Shown: one piece after another, positions 23,752 to 25,305 of the stretch
How positions within the stretch are numbered: position 1 is the stretch's first letter
How the letters are laid out: every line of letters begins with the position of its first letter
Source: RGIG529 sp963929765
Lineage (GTDB): Bacteria > Bacillota > Clostridia > Oscillospirales > Oscillospiraceae
Direction of reading: 5' to 3'
Assembly (NCBI GenBank): GCA_963929765.1
Contig: CAWVKD010000045.1
Location: forward strand, 1-25,305
DNA length: 25,305 nt
The notes under the pieces: generated by a model
The model's input: only the letters and a program-made list of their open reading frames with translations
What the model was told of the DNA's origin: nothing
Databases searched by the model: none
Program-made: the position numbers and the translations under genes

Positions 23752-24291
23752 TTAATATCTCTCCAACATCATTTTCGCTTTTAATGCAGCTGCTATTGTC
23801 TTGCTATCACGTACCTCATCTTGCAATATGCGGTCTACCAATTCATCCAATGGTACTTTTTCTGTTTTTAAAAATTCATCTTCATCGGGTGTTGCCTCTC
23901 CCTTTTCCAGATAGCGAGCCAAAAACAGATGAATCTTTTCTGTGCAGAAACCCGGCGAAGAATAACTGACACCTAGCGGCAACATTTCACCTGGAACGTA
24001 TCCCGTCTCCTCTTTCAGTTCCCGCAGGGCACAAACCCAAGGGTCTTCTCCTGGATTGAGTTTTCCAGCTGGGATTTCCAGTAACTCCTCTTCAAAGGCA
24101 TATCGATACTGGGTGACCATGATCACATTATTGTCTTCATCCAATGGGAGCACTGCCACTGCGCCTGGGTGATCTACAACCTCCCTTGGCGCTGTTTTTC
24201 CATTGGGAAGTTCCACTTGATCCACTCTTACAGTGACAATGACTCCATCGTAAACTTTTTTGCCATCTATCTTGCGCTCTGTTAAATCCAA
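23752..24291 (-). CDS. nudF: NUDIX hydrolase, ADP-ribose pyrophosphatase type
   Basis: A 179-residue enzyme. The NUDIX box is GKLNPGEDPWVCALRELKEE followed by TGY, fitting Gx5Ex7REUxEExGU. The preceding LEIPAGK and the later SYSSPGFCTEKIHLFLA are typical of ADP-ribose pyrophosphatases (NudF), which hydrolyse ADP-ribose to AMP and ribose-5-phosphate. The frame opens at a TTG at 24333; the TTG at 24291 is preferred because GGGAGG lies nine bases before it and the start then aligns with the family. In Bacillus nudF is next to spoIIM/xerD; here it heads the wal series instead. It probably shares a transcript with walR. Confidence 0.9.
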   Translation of the reverse strand: MDLTERKIDGKKVYDGVIVTVRVDQVELPNGKTAPREVVDHPGAVAVLPLDEDNNVIMVTQYRYAFEEELLEIPAGKLNPGEDPWVCALRELKEETGYVPGEMLPLGVSYSSPGFCTEKIHLFLARYLEKGEATPDEDEFLKTEKVPLDELVDRILQDEVRDSKTIAAALKAKMMLERY

Positions 24292-24357
24292 AATGAAACG
24301 CCTCCCTTTCTTTTGACCGTAAAATAAAGCCAATCACTCTCTTTTACTTTTTGGGCT

Positions 24358-24366
24358 ATTATAACA
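24358..24366 (-). promoter_or_regulatory. Extended -10 promoter of nudF-walRKHI
   Basis: Minus strand: TGT followed by TATAAT (extended -10 form), without a clear -35. It gives a leader of about 65 bases. It is divergent from the mecA promoter at 24474. Confidence 0.55.
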
Positions 24367-24473
24367 CAACCATATTTCTTCCGCTACTCTTTTTCTCTGA
24401 ATTCTTTTTTCTGTTCTGTGTTCTTTGGCAGAAGAACCAACCTTTCCCACTATCCTTTCCCCGGATTCCAGGT

Positions 24474-24494
24474 TATAATATACACAAATTGTGT
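24474..24494 (+). promoter_or_regulatory. mecA -10 box and adjoining palindrome
   Basis: TATAAT (24474-24479) is followed two bases later by a perfect 13-base palindrome ACACAAATTGTGT (24482-24494), about where transcription should start. No good -35 is seen. The palindrome could be a repressor operator. Confidence 0.6.
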
Positions 24495-24510
24495 CAGGAG
24501 GACAATACAT

Positions 24511-25047
24511 ATGACCATTCAGCAAATCAACCCTGCCAGTATCGCAGTTTATCTCTCTCCAGAAGATCTGGCAGACCACGGCTGCCTTGCAGACAATCTG
24601 ACAGTCCAACAGGCTTTCCATATCACCCGTATGGCCTGTGGAAAACTAGGATTTTCTCCTTCCGGGATCCTGGAAATTGAAGCGTTCCCCGATGCCTGCG
24701 GCGTATTGGTCTTTGCCAAACTGCATGAGCGGCGCCATATGCTGTTTCGCTTCTCCAATCTAGAATCTCTTCTCTCTGCCATTACGGCTTTACCCCGTCC
24801 CTTCCCAGATGCCTCTCTTTCCTATTGGAACCACGCCTATTTTCTCTCTTTCGTTGCATCGATTCCTTCTTATCATAGTATCTTATCTGAATTTGGTGAG
24901 CCCATTTCCCAAGAGGATTCTTATATGGCTCATATCAATGAACATGGAAATTGTATTATAAGCAAAAATGCTTTGGAACAGCTTTCTATTGCTTTTTCTC
25001 TTCACAATAATGACGATTATAATCCCAACCATAAGCCTGCCAGTTGA
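24511..25047 (+). CDS. mecA: MecA-like adaptor protein for ClpC
   Basis: A 178-residue protein. Residues 1-48 resemble the MecA N-terminal substrate-binding domain (INPASIAVYLSPEDLADHG). Residues from about 75 match the MecA C-terminal ClpC-binding domain: FRFSNLESLLSAITALP, SYWNHAYFLSF, then ILSEFGEPISQEDSYMAHINEHG and NALEQLSIAF. MecA delivers proteins to the ClpCP protease and controls competence and sporulation regulators in Bacillus. It is shorter than Bacillus MecA (about 218); the linker between domains is reduced. The frame is open 31 codons upstream. The ATG at 24511 has AGGAGG nine bases before it. The last codons lie in the 3' hairpin. It is divergent from nudF-walR. The target is unknown. 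Confidence 0.85.
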   Translation: MTIQQINPASIAVYLSPEDLADHGCLADNLTVQQAFHITRMACGKLGFSPSGILEIEAFPDACGVLVFAKLHERRHMLFRFSNLESLLSAITALPRPFPDASLSYWNHAYFLSFVASIPSYHSILSEFGEPISQEDSYMAHINEHGNCIISKNALEQLSIAFSLHNNDDYNPNHKPAS

Positions 25048-25061
25048 ACTGGCAGGCTTAT
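25031..25061 (+). terminator. Hairpin overlapping the mecA stop codon
   Basis: A perfect inverted repeat: ATAAGCCTGCCAG (13 bp), loop TTGAA, then its complement. The stop TGA (25045-25047) lies in the loop. There is almost no T-tract after it, so termination is uncertain. Confidence 0.65.
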
Positions 25062-25136
25062 GGCTGTATTGCAGTATTCAATCATCCCGCCTTTGGAATT
25101 TTACCCTCCCCTTTCTTCATCATTCGACCCATTTGT

Positions 25137-25152
25137 AAAATTTGCAAATTTT
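25137..25152. repeat. Perfect 16-base palindrome upstream of the tRNA promoter
   Basis: AAAATTTGCAAATTTT, ending three bases before the -35 box. AT-rich, it could act as an UP element or as a regulator binding site. Confidence 0.6.
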
Positions 25153-25155
25153 CTG

Positions 25156-25184
25156 TTGACAATGAGATGGTCCTGTGCTAGAAT
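25156..25184 (+). promoter_or_regulatory. Promoter of tRNA-Ala
   Basis: Consensus TTGACA (25156-25161), a 17-base spacer, TAGAAT (25179-25184). It lies 40 bases upstream of the tRNA 5' end, typical of a stable-RNA promoter. Confidence 0.85.
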
Positions 25185-25223
25185 AATTTTCGTTGCTGTT
25201 GGTGTCAGCATCATCATTGATAT

Positions 25224-25299
<76 letters not shown>

Positions 25300-25305
25300 A
25301 AGGGT

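Noticed and set aside
24334..24621. Minus-strand 95-codon open frame between nudF and mecA
   Set aside because: It covers the divergent promoter region and the mecA start, has no ribosome site and resembles no family.

Overview
This window looks like ordinary chromosome from a spore-forming, low-to-medium G+C Firmicute. A class Clostridia gut anaerobe of the Oscillospiraceae/Ruminococcaceae type fits best. That placement is inferred from gene content: SpoIIM, a WalRK two-component system with WalH/WalI-like partners, NrdR, MecA, an EFR1-type flavodoxin-ferredoxin, SLH surface proteins and a tgt-yajC-small membrane protein block. I see no insertion sequence, prophage or CRISPR array. Most genes lie on the minus strand. 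Ribosome binding sites are strong, and several genes appear to start at TTG.

Left end (1-2400): a copper module on the minus strand, csoR followed 10 bases later by the 5' end of a copA-type ATPase that runs off the window. Its promoter carries two GGGGG/CCCCC operator-like repeats. Divergent from it is a secreted protein with SLH domains and a transglutaminase-like domain. Positions 2400-7400 hold nrdR (-), ridA (+), a spoIIM-xerD pair (-), proC (-) and a yajC-TIGR04086-like membrane pair (-). Next come tgt (-, 7437-8579), a two-gene unit of an EFR1-like flavodoxin/ferredoxin and a PepSY lipoprotein (-), then a plus-strand patatin-like lipase and a plus-strand radical SAM-degV pair.

The right half (13.8-24.3 kb) is a long minus-strand series. 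In transcription order it is NUDIX hydrolase, walR, walK, walH-like, walI-like, then (from its own promoter) murA, walJ, rlmH, a zinc-ribbon/DUF2007 protein and a phosphoglucomutase-type enzyme. This is the Firmicute cell-wall-stress locus walRKHIJ-rlmH with murA placed inside it. Divergent from the NUDIX gene is a MecA-like ClpC adaptor with a palindrome beside its -10 box. The window ends in a complete tRNA-Ala(GGC) gene with a near-consensus promoter.

No clear new multi-gene system is visible. The observations most worth a second look are: a terminator-like hairpin directly after the promoter of the EFR1 gene; the radical SAM protein with a Cys-rich tail coupled to DegV; murA inside the wal locus; and the operator-like palindromes upstream of mecA and the tRNA. 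Promoter, operator and terminator calls were made by eye. Domain assignments rest on recognised motifs, not on database searches.
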